This document shows positions 52,745 through 62,310 of a stretch of 64,000 bases of DNA, in pieces. The DNA comes from Alistipes sp. GTDB taxonomy: Bacteria > Bacteroidota > Bacteroidia > Bacteroidales > Rikenellaceae. The stretch is taken from positions 69,036 through 133,035 of the forward strand of contig JAFXIS010000039.1 in assembly GCA_017532885.1 (NCBI GenBank). The letters are read 5' to 3'. Below the pieces are notes generated by a model. That model was not told where the DNA came from and searched no databases. It saw only the letters and a program-made list of their open reading frames with translations. Within the stretch, counting starts at the first letter, position 1, and each line of letters opens with the position of its first letter. Both the position numbers and the translations under genes were made by a program.

Positions 52745-53485
52745 ATGAAAAAGATTTTGTTTATGGCAGCTATGCTTTCATCAGCAATTTTGGCAAGCTG
52801 TGGTGGTCAGGAGGCAGACCCCAACACAAAGGTTTTGTTCGACGGTACTTCACTCGAGGGCTGGAGAGGTTATGGCAAGGACCATGTCCCCGCTCGTTGG
52901 GTTATCGAGGATGGTTGTTTGAAGTTCAACGGCTCTGGTGGCGGTGAGGCACAGACCGGTGAGGGTGGTGACATCATCTTTGATGAGAAGTTCAAGAACT
53001 TCGAGCTCACTTTCGAGTGGAAGATTTCTAAGGGTGGTAACTCTGGTGTATTCTACTTGGCACAGGAGATTGAGGGTCAGCCTATCTATATCTCTGCTCC
53101 CGAGTACCAGATTCTCGACAACGAGAACCACATCGACGCAGGTCTTGGCGTAGATGGCAACCGCAAGTCGGCTTCACTCTACGATATGATTCCTGCAAAG
53201 CCCCAAAACTCAAAGGGTTGGGGTGAGTGGAACACTTCAAAGATTGTATGCTACAAGGGTACTGTTGTTCACTACCAGAACGATGTTCCCGTATTGGAGT
53301 ATCACTTGTGGACTCCCCAGTGGACCGAGATGCTTCAGAAGTCAAAGTTCTCACAGGCTGCTTGGCCTTTGGCATTTGACCTTTTGAACAACTGCGGTGG
53401 CGAGAACCATGAGGGTTACATCGGCTTCCAGGACCATGGCGACGATGTATGGTACCGCAATATCAAGGTTAAGGTTTTGGAGTAA
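52745..53485 (+). CDS. DUF1080 3-keto-glycoside hydrolase/lyase lipoprotein
   Basis: 246 residues, lipobox AILASC (about residue 19). One DUF1080 (3-keto-disaccharide hydrolase, laminin-G-like sandwich) domain: VLFDGTSLEGWRGYG, IIFDEKFKNFELTFEWKISKGGNSGVFYLAQE, APEYQILDNENH, LYDMIPAKPQNSKGWGEWNTSKIV, HEGYIGFQDHGDDVWYRNIKVK, all at expected places. It would cleave the oxidised glycoside made by the upstream oxidoreductase, probably outside the inner membrane. Ends the operon before a strong terminator. Confidence 0.9.
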   Translation: MKKILFMAAMLSSAILASCGGQEADPNTKVLFDGTSLEGWRGYGKDHVPARWVIEDGCLKFNGSGGGEAQTGEGGDIIFDEKFKNFELTFEWKISKGGNSGVFYLAQEIEGQPIYISAPEYQILDNENHIDAGLGVDGNRKSASLYDMIPAKPQNSKGWGEWNTSKIVCYKGTVVHYQNDVPVLEYHLWTPQWTEMLQKSKFSQAAWPLAFDLLNNCGGENHEGYIGFQDHGDDVWYRNIKVKVLE

Positions 53486-53504
53486 TCCAAGCGCAATACC
53501 AAAT

Positions 53505-53538
53505 AAAAAACTGCCGGCAAAAACCGGCAGTTTTTTTT
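53505..53538. terminator. Bidirectional intrinsic terminator
   Basis: AAAAAACTGCCGG (53505-53517) and CCGGCAGTTTTTT (53524-53536) with a CAAAAA loop; a T run follows on both strands. It closes the DUF1080 gene and the facing AraC gene. Confidence 0.93.
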
Positions 53539-53563
53539 ATTCTAATACTACCCAAAGAGCCTA

Positions 53564-54457
53564 TCACGCCTGAATCTTATACCTCGACGGCGAGATACCC
53601 ACCCTCTGCTTAAAATATTTACCAAAGAAAGATTGTGACGCAAAATTCATCTTTTCAGCTACCTCCTGAACACTCAACCCCGACTGCGACAGCAACTCCT
53701 TTGCACGGCGAACAACTGCCTCGTCAATAATCGTCGATGCACTCTTATTCGCGTGTTTACGACATATTACCGACAAGTATTTAGGCGTGATATTCAAGCA
53801 TTTAGCATAATATTCCACGCTGCGTTCCCTCACGCAATCTTCAGCTAAAAGCCGAGTAAATGAGTGAAACAGTAACTCGCTGCGCAGCACCTTTTTATCG
53901 TCGCTCGCACCATCTACACCACCACTCAAAATCGACATGAGCGCATAAAAAAGCGACGAAAACAACGACGATATAATCTTGCCGTTATATGGATTTTCAG
54001 CCCTGCCGACAGCCCTCGAAAGAGCTGCGGTGATATTGTGCAGATGGGCAACATCTTGCGATGTGAACTCTCGACAAGGTTGAGAGCCTAACATCGCACG
54101 CATAGAGATAAAACCATCAAGATTTACTGCAATCCGCTCCAAAAACGAGTTCGAAAAACAGACCACATAACCTTCACACGCCTTACTATATTTAATAGCA
54201 TCCAAACGAGTATCCTCCTCCAAGAGAAACAGAGCATCACGACGCAGTTCAAAGTTGCGACCATTTATCACAAGCTTTACCGTACCGCTGCAAACAACAC
54301 CCACAACTATGCCGCATGGCAAATGCCCCGCGTCACGCTCCGCATCAAAAGCCGAAAATGGCAACAAAGCATAGTTCTCGGAGATGTAAACCTGCCCACA
54401 AAGTTCATCGACCGAGCGTCGATTCGCCCTCGTCCTATTATATTGCGCATTCTCCAT
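53564..54457 (-). CDS. AraC-family transcriptional regulator
   Basis: 297 residues. The N-terminal part (about 1-150) reads as a cupin-like sensing domain (DAGHLPCGIVVGVVCSGTVKLVINGRNFEL). The C-terminal 100 residues are the double helix-turn-helix (VEYYAKCLNITPKYLSVICRKH and VQEVAEKMNFASQSFFGKYFKQRVGISPSRYK), the typical AraC signature. It is 50 nt downstream of the kinase gene on the same strand and convergent with the 3-keto-sugar operon, which it might control, though this is inference. Confidence 0.92.
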   Translation of the reverse strand: MENAQYNRTRANRRSVDELCGQVYISENYALLPFSAFDAERDAGHLPCGIVVGVVCSGTVKLVINGRNFELRRDALFLLEEDTRLDAIKYSKACEGYVVCFSNSFLERIAVNLDGFISMRAMLGSQPCREFTSQDVAHLHNITAALSRAVGRAENPYNGKIISSLFSSLFYALMSILSGGVDGASDDKKVLRSELLFHSFTRLLAEDCVRERSVEYYAKCLNITPKYLSVICRKHANKSASTIIDEAVVRRAKELLSQSGLSVQEVAEKMNFASQSFFGKYFKQRVGISPSRYKIQA

Positions 54458-54507
54458 ATTTTCACTCTCATTATTCTATCTAATTGACATCAAAGATGTT
54501 TCGCTGC

Positions 54508-55410
54508 TCACACCATAACCTCCTCGCGAGGGCAAACAATATTCAACGCCCCATGCAAACAGCTAACCTTCATCGGGAAACGACCACCTCTCTGCCCATC
54601 CACATCGGTCTCCTCACTCAAAGGAGTAACCAACTTCAGTTGGCTGGTTTTCAGGTATTTCAGCGATTTGGTACGAATACCCATTATATGCAGCAACAGA
54701 GCCATTGCCGACTGAAACAGCGTGTCCCGCTTCCTTAAAAATATGCAGTCAAATACCCCATCCCTCAAGCTCGACCTTCGCGCCAAAGGCATTCGTCCAG
54801 CTGTTTCACCGTTAAACACCAAACCCATAAGCGTGGGATAATAAAACACGCCCGTATCGGTAGTTATGGTTAGCGGAATGCCATGGAAACGCCGCAACTC
54901 CTTAATTGCCGCCACAGCATACGCCAAACGCCCAATGCGATGCTTTAACTCCTCGGGGGTATGCTGCGAAGTAGTCGTAAAGATGCCGAAACTAAAAATA
55001 TTGACAAAATATAACACATCTTCGTCCTCTTTATCAATGTGTTCCACCTTGCCGCAGTCAATCTGCTCCACAACGCCCGAAACAATCTGTCGTGCCGCCT
55101 TCACAACATCCTGCGACATGCCGATAGCCCCGGCAAAGTCGTTGGCCGTACCGGCAGGAATCACTGCTAAAACCGTTTTCAAGCCCTTACTCATCAGGGC
55201 ATTAACCACATAATTTATTGTGCCGTCACCGCCCGCAATAACTGCCAAATCGACATTTTCACGCCCATCGAACGGATTACGACCAAACTGAATCGGCACA
55301 GGCGTCAAATCATACTCCACATCGTTAAAAACATTAACAATATGGGCTATATTGCGTTCGATTTTTCCCTTGCCCGCCTGAGTATTGTATAATAGAATTG
55401 CTCGCTTCAT
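54508..55410 (-). CDS. Diacylglycerol kinase-family lipid kinase
   Basis: 300 residues. The ATP-binding motif GGDGT is at residues 60-64 in VIAGGDGTINYVVNAL, followed by VIPAGTANDFA, both family hallmarks, and the C-terminal sandwich carries FNGETAGRMPLARRSSLRDGVFD. It likely phosphorylates diacylglycerol or a related lipid and recycles it into phospholipid. Cytoplasmic or membrane-associated, no signal peptide. It lies between apbE (32-nt gap) and the AraC gene. Confidence 0.9.
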   Translation of the reverse strand: MKRAILLYNTQAGKGKIERNIAHIVNVFNDVEYDLTPVPIQFGRNPFDGRENVDLAVIAGGDGTINYVVNALMSKGLKTVLAVIPAGTANDFAGAIGMSQDVVKAARQIVSGVVEQIDCGKVEHIDKEDEDVLYFVNIFSFGIFTTTSQHTPEELKHRIGRLAYAVAAIKELRRFHGIPLTITTDTGVFYYPTLMGLVFNGETAGRMPLARRSSLRDGVFDCIFLRKRDTLFQSAMALLLHIMGIRTKSLKYLKTSQLKLVTPLSEETDVDGQRGGRFPMKVSCLHGALNIVCPREEVMV

Positions 55411-55442
55411 ACCAAAGATGCAATATGCTATTCTATAACTAA

Positions 55443-56480
55443 TTATATAGAATGATAACCCTCCAAATACTTTAACGCCGGAGCCAACTTTTCAGAATAA
55501 TAGACCTCAAAATTATCACCCTCTCCGGCTGCGATGAAATAGACTTTTATGCCCTGCGAAGCCAACTCCTTGGCGACCTCAATAGCACGCGCCTTTCCCA
55601 ACGCCATAAACATCGTACACAACGCATCCGCCTCGGCACATGTCGCAGCGACTACCGTAGCCGACAATAGGTCTGAATCAACACTATATCCCGTACGGGG
55701 GTCTATCGTATGGACAACCTTTCGGCCCTGAGAATCAATATAATATCGGCGGTAATTTCCGGATGTAGCCATAGCGCAATCGCTCAACGACACGACCTGT
55801 TGGATATGTGCTCCCGGAGTATTATTACCCTCAAAAGGAGTCTCTACACCAACGCGCCAAGCCCCACCATTGGGATTCACACCTCGGCAACGCACCTCGC
55901 CACCTATATCGACCATATAATTCGCTATGCCCAAGTTCTCAAGTTCCTCGGCTGCCAAATCTACGGTATACCCTTTGGCAATAGAGTTAAAATCGAGCTG
56001 CACTCGGCTATCGGATTTTACCAATCTATTATCCGCTATGCGAACCTTTTCAAAGCCAACAAACTCCATAATCGAGTCTACATTAACCTTTGCGTCAGGA
56101 TTCTTGCCGGCAAATCCATACGCCTCGACAAGCGGTTTTACGGTAACATCATATACTCCGCCCGAGATTTTATATATCCGCTCGGCAAGTGTCAAATTAT
56201 ATATTATATGAGCATCCAAACTATCCGTTTCGCCTCGATTCACACGATTCAAAAGCGAGTTTCCGTCAAATATCGACATCGAGGCTTTTGCCACGCTGTC
56301 GATACGCATCATGCGGGCATAAATATCTGACGATGGCAGGTCGGTGGCGGCGCTCACCTGCAGGAATGTTCCGAGCATGGCACCCTCCACCCTGCGATAC
56401 TCGATTTGCGACCTTGAGCATGCCGAAATCACACCTACGACAGCACCCAACAATATTAAATTAAATAGATATTTTTTCAT
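55443..56480 (-). CDS. apbE: FAD:protein FMN transferase, ApbE lipoprotein
   Basis: 345 residues, lipobox GVISAC (residue 21). Family motifs: MLGTFLQV, the DFNSIAKGYTVDLAAEEL segment (FAD binding), MVDIGGEVRCRG, WRVGVETPF and HTIDPRTGYSV (metal and catalysis). It attaches FMN to Thr of RnfG/NqrC-type proteins in the periplasm; those targets are not in this window. It leads a three-gene minus-strand set and is divergent from rpsO. Confidence 0.94.
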   Translation of the reverse strand: MKKYLFNLILLGAVVGVISACSRSQIEYRRVEGAMLGTFLQVSAATDLPSSDIYARMMRIDSVAKASMSIFDGNSLLNRVNRGETDSLDAHIIYNLTLAERIYKISGGVYDVTVKPLVEAYGFAGKNPDAKVNVDSIMEFVGFEKVRIADNRLVKSDSRVQLDFNSIAKGYTVDLAAEELENLGIANYMVDIGGEVRCRGVNPNGGAWRVGVETPFEGNNTPGAHIQQVVSLSDCAMATSGNYRRYYIDSQGRKVVHTIDPRTGYSVDSDLLSATVVAATCAEADALCTMFMALGKARAIEVAKELASQGIKVYFIAAGEGDNFEVYYSEKLAPALKYLEGYHSI

Positions 56481-56541
56481 ACAAAAATCTCTTTTTTATT
56501 CAATTTTCCAAAGGATAATATATCCAAATTCGTCTACTCGA

Positions 56542-56549
56542 CAAATATA
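56542..56549 (-). promoter_or_regulatory. Putative -7 box for apbE
   Basis: Minus-strand TATATTTG matches TAnnTTTG. A TTTG lies 14 nt further upstream (plus 56564-56567), closer than usual. Confidence 0.45.
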
Positions 56550-56672
56550 CAAATTTCCGTCGTCAAACCCACGAAAAGATAGGCAAAGATACATATTTTT
56601 GCCAAAAACTACCCCTTCGTAACCAAAACGACAAAAAAGGAGACCTTAAAGTATCGTTTTTCGCTCTAAAAA

Positions 56673-56704
56673 TTTGCCTCTTAATGAAATTAAGATTATT
56701 TTTG
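56673..56704 (+). promoter_or_regulatory. Promoter of rpsO
   Basis: TTTG (56673-56676), 20 nt, TATTTTTG (56697-56704), an exact match to the Bacteroidota consensus. Confidence 0.75.
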
Positions 56705-56710
56705 TCGCAC

Positions 56711-56813
56711 GCTCCGGTGTTATTCACGGTAAGGGGAATGCATTGTGGAGTGGAACCAGGGCCAAAGCCGTTCTGGAAAGATAGCGGCGAGGTCCATAAA
56801 ATCTTATTTTTTT
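56711..56813 (+). promoter_or_regulatory. Structured rpsO leader, candidate S15 autoregulatory site
   Basis: About 100 nt of GC-richer sequence between the promoter and ATG 56814. CCAG (near 56757) pairs with CTGG, and inside it GGC pairs with GCC around a CAAA loop, with a three-base bulge on one side; a GGC helix next to an internal loop is the sort of element that S15 binds in 16S rRNA. Control by the product is inference. Confidence 0.45.
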
Positions 56814-57086
56814 ATGGCTTATTTAACAGCAGAGAAAAAGCAAGAGCTTTTTGGTCAGTACGGCAAGTCTAACACTGATACTGGTTCTCCAGAGAGCCAG
56901 ATCGCGTTGTTTTCGTACCGTATCAGCCACCTTACTGAGCACCTTAAGAACAACAAGCACGACTTCGGTACCCAGCGCGCACTTTTGCGTTTGGTAGGTA
57001 AGCGTCGCCAGTTGCTCGAGTACTTGAAGGAGGTTGATATCGAGCGTTACCGCGCTATCATCAAGACTCTTAACCTCCGTAAGTAA
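56814..57086 (+). CDS. rpsO: 30S ribosomal protein S15
   Basis: 90 residues from ATG 56814 (MAYLTAEKKQELFGQYG); the frame is open 23 codons upstream but that is leader. Motifs: TGSPESQIALFSYRISHLTEHL, DFGTQRALLRLVGKRRQLLEYL and a C-terminal NLRK, all typical. It binds 16S rRNA helices in the central domain and starts platform assembly. A terminator follows, then pnp, the same gene order found in many bacteria. Confidence 0.97.
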   Translation: MAYLTAEKKQELFGQYGKSNTDTGSPESQIALFSYRISHLTEHLKNNKHDFGTQRALLRLVGKRRQLLEYLKEVDIERYRAIIKTLNLRK

Positions 57087-57100
57087 TACGAGGGTGAAAA

Positions 57101-57138
57101 GGGGTTGTCTGTCAAAGCAACCGACAACCCCTGTTTTG
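57101..57138 (+). terminator. Terminator between rpsO and pnp
   Basis: GGGGTTGTC (57101-57109) and GACAACCCC (57123-57131), with additional GT/AC pairing in the loop, then TGTTTTG. Confidence 0.8.
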
Positions 57139-57176
57139 TTTGGAAATTTTTAGGACGACATTTTTATTGGACGATT

Positions 57177-57184
57177 TATATTTG
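57177..57184 (+). promoter_or_regulatory. Putative -7 box for pnp
   Basis: TATATTTG matches TAnnTTTG, only 16 nt before ATG 57201, implying a leader of about 10 nt. -33 is unclear. Confidence 0.45.
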
Positions 57185-57200
57185 ACGAATTAAAATTTTT

Positions 57201-59423
57201 ATGGAAGAAACAAAGTTGTACAACGCCGTACAGAAAGAGATTACACTCGCCGATGGTCGTGTTATCACGATTGAGACAGGCAAGTTGGCAAAGCAGGCCG
57301 ACGGTGCTGTTGTTGTAAAGATGGGCGATACAATGTTGCTCGGTACGGTTGTAGCCGCAAAGGATGCAAAAGAAGGAACAGATTTTATGCCTCTTCAGGT
57401 GGAATACAAGGAGAAGTTCGCTTCATGCGGACGCTTCCCCGGAGGCTTTATGAAACGAGAGGGTAAGGCAAGCGATGCCGAGATTTTGGTTGCTCGATTA
57501 ATCGACCGCGCATTGCGCCCATTGTTCCCCTCGGATTATCACGCAGATGTATTTGTTACGGTAAACCTCATCTCTGCCGATAAGGATATCCAGCCCGATG
57601 CTTTGGCTGGTTTGGCCGCTTCAGCCGCTTTGGCAGTGTCGGACATCCCATTCGGAGGTCCTATTTCAGAGGTTCGCGTAGCTCGTATCAATGGTGAGTA
57701 TGTCATCAACCCCAACTTCTCACAGATGGCCGATGTAGATTTGGATATCATGGTGGGTGGTACTATCGACAACATCTTGATGGTCGAGGGTGAGATGAAC
57801 GAGGTATCGGAGGATGTTATGCTCGGTGCCATCAAGTTTGCTCACGAGGAGATTAAAAAGCACTGCGCCGTTCAGATTGAACTCTCGAAGGAGTTGGGTA
57901 AGGATGTTAAGCGTACTTACTGCCACGAAAATAACGACGAGGAGTTGCGTCAGCAGATTATCGAGGAACTTTACGACAAAGCCTATGCTATCGCCACAAG
58001 CGGTACTGCAAAGCACGAGCGTTCAGAGGCATTCGAGGCTTTGGAGGCAGAGTTCGCAGCTCGCTTCACAGAGGAGGAGTTGGAGGAGAAAGCTCCCCTT
58101 ATTCACAAATATTTCCACGACGATGTACAGAAGAAGGCTATGCGCAATATGATTCTCGACGAGGGTAAGCGCTTGGATGGCCGTCGTACCGACGAGATTC
58201 GCCCCATCTGGTGCGAGGTAGGATATTTGCCCGCAGCTCATGGTTCAGCAATCTTTACGCGTGGTGAGACACAGTCACTCACAACCGTTACTTTGGGTAC
58301 AAAGCTCGACGAGAAGATGATTGACGAGGTTTTGGTTCAGGGTACCGAGAAGTTCACCTTGCACTACAACTTCCCTCCATTCTCTACGGGTGAGGCACGC
58401 CCTGCACGCGGTGTAAGCCGTCGCGAGATTGGTCACGGTCACTTGGCATGGCGCGCATTGAAGCCCATGATTCCTACAGGCGAGGAGATGCCTTACGCAT
58501 TGCGCGTAGTATCAGATATCTTGGAGTCTAACGGCTCTTCATCTATGGCTACGGTTTGTGCCGGCACATTGGCATTGATGGATGCCGGTGTTAAGATTAA
58601 GAAGCCCGTATCAGGTATCGCTATGGGTCTTATCTCTGATTCTGCAACAGGTCGTTGGGCTGTGTTGTCGGATATCTTGGGCGATGAGGACCACTTGGGA
58701 GATATGGACTTCAAGGTAACAGGTACAAAGGATGGTATCACCGCTACACAGATGGATATCAAGGTAGATGGTTTGTCATACGAGGTATTGGCAAAGGCCT
58801 TGGAGCAGGCACGCGTAGGTCGTATGCACATCTTGGGTAAAATTACCGACACCATCGCTGAGCCACGCGAGGATTACCGTCCATTCGTTCCCCGCATCGT
58901 GCAGATTCAGATTCCGAAGGACTTTATTGGTGCTGTTATCGGCCCCGGTGGTAAGGTTATTCAGGATATCCAGAAGACAACCGGTACAACAATCACTATC
59001 ACCGAGAATGACGAGTGCGGCGTAGTAGATATCTTCGGCGTAGACAAGGAGGCTTTGGATGGCGCATTGGCACGCATCAAGGGTATCGTAGCAGTTCCTG
59101 AGGTTGGCGAGGTTTACGATGGTACTATCAAGAGCATTGTAGCTTTTGGTGCTTTCGTAGAGATTCTTCCCGGTAAGGAGGCTCTGTTGCACATCTCGGA
59201 GATTGATTACAAGCGTTTCGAGACTATGGAGGAGACCGGTCTGAAGGAGGGTGACAAGATTGAGGTTAAGCTCATCGGCATCGACCCCAAGACTCAGAAG
59301 TATAAGCTTTCACACAAGGCTTTGATGCCCAAGCCCGAGGGTTGGGTAGAGCGTGAGCGTAAGCCTCGTGAGGGTGGTCGTCCTCGTCGCGAGAACCACG
59401 ACAAGGAGTCTCACAAGAAGTAA
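57201..59423 (+). CDS. pnp: Polynucleotide phosphorylase
   Basis: 740 residues. Two RNase PH domains (residues about 10-230 and 320-560) flank an alpha domain; active-site stretches include [32 protein letters not shown] and [24 protein letters not shown], with the second-domain Asp cluster at [21 protein letters not shown] domain ([16 protein letters not shown]) and an S1 domain ([20 protein letters not shown]) follow, then a basic tail. It degrades RNA 3' to 5' by phosphorolysis. Normal length, own promoter. Confidence 0.97.
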   Translation: MEETKLYNAVQKEITLADGRVITIETGKLAKQADGAVVVKMGDTMLLGTVVAAKDAKEGTDFMPLQVEYKEKFASCGRFPGGFMKREGKASDAEILVARLIDRALRPLFPSDYHADVFVTVNLISADKDIQPDALAGLAASAALAVSDIPFGGPISEVRVARINGEYVINPNFSQMADVDLDIMVGGTIDNILMVEGEMNEVSEDVMLGAIKFAHEEIKKHCAVQIELSKELGKDVKRTYCHENNDEELRQQIIEELYDKAYAIATSGTAKHERSEAFEALEAEFAARFTEEELEEKAPLIHKYFHDDVQKKAMRNMILDEGKRLDGRRTDEIRPIWCEVGYLPAAHGSAIFTRGETQSLTTVTLGTKLDEKMIDEVLVQGTEKFTLHYNFPPFSTGEARPARGVSRREIGHGHLAWRALKPMIPTGEEMPYALRVVSDILESNGSSSMATVCAGTLALMDAGVKIKKPVSGIAMGLISDSATGRWAVLSDILGDEDHLGDMDFKVTGTKDGITATQMDIKVDGLSYEVLAKALEQARVGRMHILGKITDTIAEPREDYRPFVPRIVQIQIPKDFIGAVIGPGGKVIQDIQKTTGTTITITENDECGVVDIFGVDKEALDGALARIKGIVAVPEVGEVYDGTIKSIVAFGAFVEILPGKEALLHISEIDYKRFETMEETGLKEGDKIEVKLIGIDPKTQKYKLSHKALMPKPEGWVERERKPREGGRPRRENHDKESHKK

Positions 59424-59473
59424 ACAAACACAATAAAAACTTAATAAAATCACTATTTAACACCAAAAAAATT

Positions 59474-61225
59474 ATGAAAAACACATTGAAATTTGTCGCA
59501 GTAGCAGTTTTCGCACTCGGTTTGACCGGCTGTAACTGCTTTGGCAAGATGGCCAAGAATCAGGATGAGGTGAGCATCAGCTGCACTCCTGAGGTTCTCG
59601 TACTTAACAATGGCACAGTTGAGGCTGATGTAACTGTTAAGTTCCCCGTAGAGTACTACAACAAGAAGGCTGTATTGAAGGTTACTCCCGTTATCGTATT
59701 CGAGGGTGGTGAGGTTGCCGGCGCTACTAAGTACTTCCAGGGTTCAAAGGTTGATGAGAACTACACCGTAGTAGATTCATCTATGGGTGGTGAGTACACT
59801 CTTCATGTAGAGTTCCCTTATGACGCACGCATGGCGAAGAGCGAGCTTCAGCTTCAGGTTGAGGTTAAGTGCCCTTCAGGCAAGTGCAAGGAGTTCACTT
59901 TGGTAAATGCTAACACAGGCGCACTTCCTACAAAGGAGGAGAAGGCTGCTTTGGCAGAGGGTGGCGCAGAGGCTGCTGCTATCAAGAAGGCATTCGGTTA
60001 CACTGTAGCTGTTGGTGTAAACACACTCCAGAGCGATTTGGACTACTCAGCTGTAATGGACAACACTGCTAACAACTACAAGAATGTTACTACCGTTGTA
60101 ACTAAGGCTGACATCGTTTACGCTATCAACTCTTCACGCGTAACAAAGAAGGCTACCGAGACTGAGGATTTGAAGGCATTTGTTGAGAATGTTGTAGCAC
60201 AGCTCGCTAACGACCGTGCAACTCAGAACCTCTTCGTAAACGGTTACGCTTCACCCGATGGTCCCGAGAAGTTCAACGACAAGCTCTCTAACGCTCGTTC
60301 AGAGTCTGGTCACAAGGCTGCAAGCAAGCTTTTGGCTGAGACCGGCATGGAGTTGGACGCTGCATCTTACGGTGAGGACTGGGAAGGCTTCAAGGAGTTG
60401 GTTGCTGCTTCTAACATCGAGGATAAGGAGATTATCCTTCAGGTTTTGAGCCGCTACGAGTCATCTGTACAGCGCGAGGCTGAGATTAAGAACATGTCTG
60501 CAGTATTTACAGCTTTGAAGAAGGAGATTCTTCCTCAGTTGCGTCGTGCACAGGTTGTAAACAGCACAGATATCAAGGGTAAGACTGACGCTGAGATGAA
60601 GGCTTTGGTTGAGGCTGGTAACCTTGAGGCACTCGATTTGGAGGAGTTGCTCTATGTTGCTGACAATGTTTTGGAGTGCGCAAAGTGCGAGGCTACCGTT
60701 TTGGATTACGCTGCTAAGAAGTACAACGACGCTCGTGCTTACAACAACTTGGGTGTAGCTTACGCTAAGTTGGGTGAGGCTGAGAAGTCTTTGGTTGCAT
60801 TCGAGAAGGCTGCTGCTTTGGGTCTTGCTGACAGCAAGCTCAACGACAACCTTGCATTGGCAAACCTTGCAAATGGTAATGTAGAGAAGGCTAAGCAGTA
60901 TGCTGCTGCCGCTGAGGCTGACGCTAAGGCAATGGTAGAGGCTGCTCAGGGTAACTACAACGCTGCAGCTACTGCAGTTGAGGGTTACAACGCTGCTATC
61001 GCAAATGTTATGAACAACGACCTTACAGCTGCTAAGAAGGCTATCGCTGCTGACGCAACTGCAAAGGCTGACTACCTCCGCGCAGTTATCGCATCTAAGG
61101 AGGGTGACTTGGAGACTGCAAAGGCTCAGTTGAAGAGCGCAGTTGCTAAGGACGCTGCTTTGGCAGAGAAGGCTGCTAAGGATGTGAACCTTGCAAACTT
61201 GTTCGCAAGCGGTTTCGCACTCTAA
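59474..61225 (+). CDS. Abundant OmpA-like/TPR lipoprotein
   Basis: 583 residues, lipobox GLTGC (residue 20). After a beta domain (about 35-140) there is an OmpA-like peptidoglycan-binding segment at about 257-285 (GYASPDGPEKFNDKLSNARS), and the C-terminal half carries TPR helices (ARAYNNLGVAYAKLGEAEKSLVAFEKAAALG) and Ala-rich repeats. Codon use is strongly biased (GCT, AAG, GGT, AAC), as in highly expressed genes, so it is probably a major envelope protein tethering the outer membrane to the wall. Its role beyond that is unknown. It ends in a strong terminator. Confidence 0.8.
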   Translation: MKNTLKFVAVAVFALGLTGCNCFGKMAKNQDEVSISCTPEVLVLNNGTVEADVTVKFPVEYYNKKAVLKVTPVIVFEGGEVAGATKYFQGSKVDENYTVVDSSMGGEYTLHVEFPYDARMAKSELQLQVEVKCPSGKCKEFTLVNANTGALPTKEEKAALAEGGAEAAAIKKAFGYTVAVGVNTLQSDLDYSAVMDNTANNYKNVTTVVTKADIVYAINSSRVTKKATETEDLKAFVENVVAQLANDRATQNLFVNGYASPDGPEKFNDKLSNARSESGHKAASKLLAETGMELDAASYGEDWEGFKELVAASNIEDKEIILQVLSRYESSVQREAEIKNMSAVFTALKKEILPQLRRAQVVNSTDIKGKTDAEMKALVEAGNLEALDLEELLYVADNVLECAKCEATVLDYAAKKYNDARAYNNLGVAYAKLGEAEKSLVAFEKAAALGLADSKLNDNLALANLANGNVEKAKQYAAAAEADAKAMVEAAQGNYNAAATAVEGYNAAIANVMNNDLTAAKKAIAADATAKADYLRAVIASKEGDLETAKAQLKSAVAKDAALAEKAAKDVNLANLFASGFAL

Positions 61226-61251
61226 TAGGTAGTTTAGATTTCGAACATCAT

Positions 61252-61289
61252 ACGAGGTTATCCTTTCATAGGGGTAACCTCGTTTTTTT
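61252..61289 (+). terminator. Intrinsic terminator
   Basis: ACGAGGTTATCC (61252-61263) and GGGTAACCTCGT (61272-61283) form a 12-bp stem with one G-T pair, followed by seven T. Confidence 0.9.
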
Positions 61290-61353
61290 ACATAAATAGT
61301 CAATAAATCGCGCTATTATATATAATAAATAGGTATATCAGCACATAATTTGT

Positions 61354-61384
61354 TTTGTAAGTAGAGTTTGATTTTGTATATTTG
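61354..61384 (+). promoter_or_regulatory. Promoter of deoC
   Basis: TTTG (61354-61357), 19 nt, TATATTTG (61377-61384). An exact match to the consensus, 27 nt before the start codon. Confidence 0.75.
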
Positions 61385-61411
61385 CAAAAGTAAAGTATAA
61401 ACGCTGAAATT

Positions 61412-62287
61412 ATGGAGTACGCTACTTGTTTGAAGGATTATGCGCCTGCGCCCACTGTGGAGCAGGTGAATGCAGAGGTTGAGAAGATGCACCAGCTGGC
61501 CCGGAAGAACTATAACACCGATGTGTATAAGTTCTGTTACTCGTCTATCGACCTCACAACACTCTCGTGCAACGACTCGGCGGAGTCGGTTACGGCTTTT
61601 GCGCGTCGCTGTGCCGAGTTTTATCAGGACTACCCTCACATCCCTAATGTAGCGTCAATTTGCGTCTATCCACCATTTGTCGAGACCGTAGGTTTGGCCG
61701 TTGATGGTACTCCGATGCGCATTACAAGCGTAGCGGGAGGTTTTCCTTCATCACAGACCTTCCTGGAGGTTAAGATGCTGGAGGTGGCTATGGCTATCGA
61801 GAACGGTGCCGACGAGATTGACATCGTGATAAATGTCGGCAAGATTCTCTCGGGAGCTTACGACGAGGCAGCAAACGAGGTGGAGGTGTTGCGCGCAGAG
61901 TCGGAGGGCGCTGTACTAAAGACCATTCTCGAAACGGGCGCACTGAAAACACCTGACCTTATTCGCAAGGCATCGTTGCTCTCGATGGAAGCAGGCTCTG
62001 ATTTTATAAAGACCTCGACGGGTAAGATTGATGTGGCGGCTACACCCGAAGCGGCAGTTGTGATGTGCCACGCAATTAAGGATTATCACGAGAAGAGAGG
62101 CCGCAAGGTTGGCTTCAAGGCGGCAGGTGGTGTTCGCACAGCAGAGGATGCGGCACTCTACTACACCATCGTAGAGGAAATTTTGGGCAAGGAGTGGATT
62201 ACAACCGATTTGTTCCGTATTGGAGCTTCATCTGCGGCAAACAATATCCTCTCGTCAATCGAAGGTCAGCCAATAAAGTATTATTAG
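61412..62287 (+). CDS. deoC: Deoxyribose-phosphate aldolase
   Basis: 291 residues. It cleaves 2-deoxyribose-5-phosphate to acetaldehyde and glyceraldehyde-3-phosphate in nucleoside breakdown. The Schiff-base Lys is Lys200 in FIKTSTGK, the proton relay Lys is Lys236 in GFKAAGGVRT, and ADEIDIVINVGKILSG forms an earlier barrel strand. About 30-40 residues longer at the N-terminus than the short E. coli type. Monocistronic: own promoter and terminator. Confidence 0.95.
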   Translation: MEYATCLKDYAPAPTVEQVNAEVEKMHQLARKNYNTDVYKFCYSSIDLTTLSCNDSAESVTAFARRCAEFYQDYPHIPNVASICVYPPFVETVGLAVDGTPMRITSVAGGFPSSQTFLEVKMLEVAMAIENGADEIDIVINVGKILSGAYDEAANEVEVLRAESEGAVLKTILETGALKTPDLIRKASLLSMEAGSDFIKTSTGKIDVAATPEAAVVMCHAIKDYHEKRGRKVGFKAAGGVRTAEDAALYYTIVEEILGKEWITTDLFRIGASSAANNILSSIEGQPIKYY

Positions 62288-62310
62288 CAGATATACTACT
62301 ACACTACACA

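Noticed and set aside
60461..61303. A 280-codon open frame on the minus strand, rich in Leu, Ser, Cys and Val
   Set aside because: It lies wholly antisense to the strongly codon-biased lipoprotein gene at 59474-61225; repeated GCT, AAG and GAG codons read backward give Ser, Leu and Cys. It has no signal, domain or promoter of its own.
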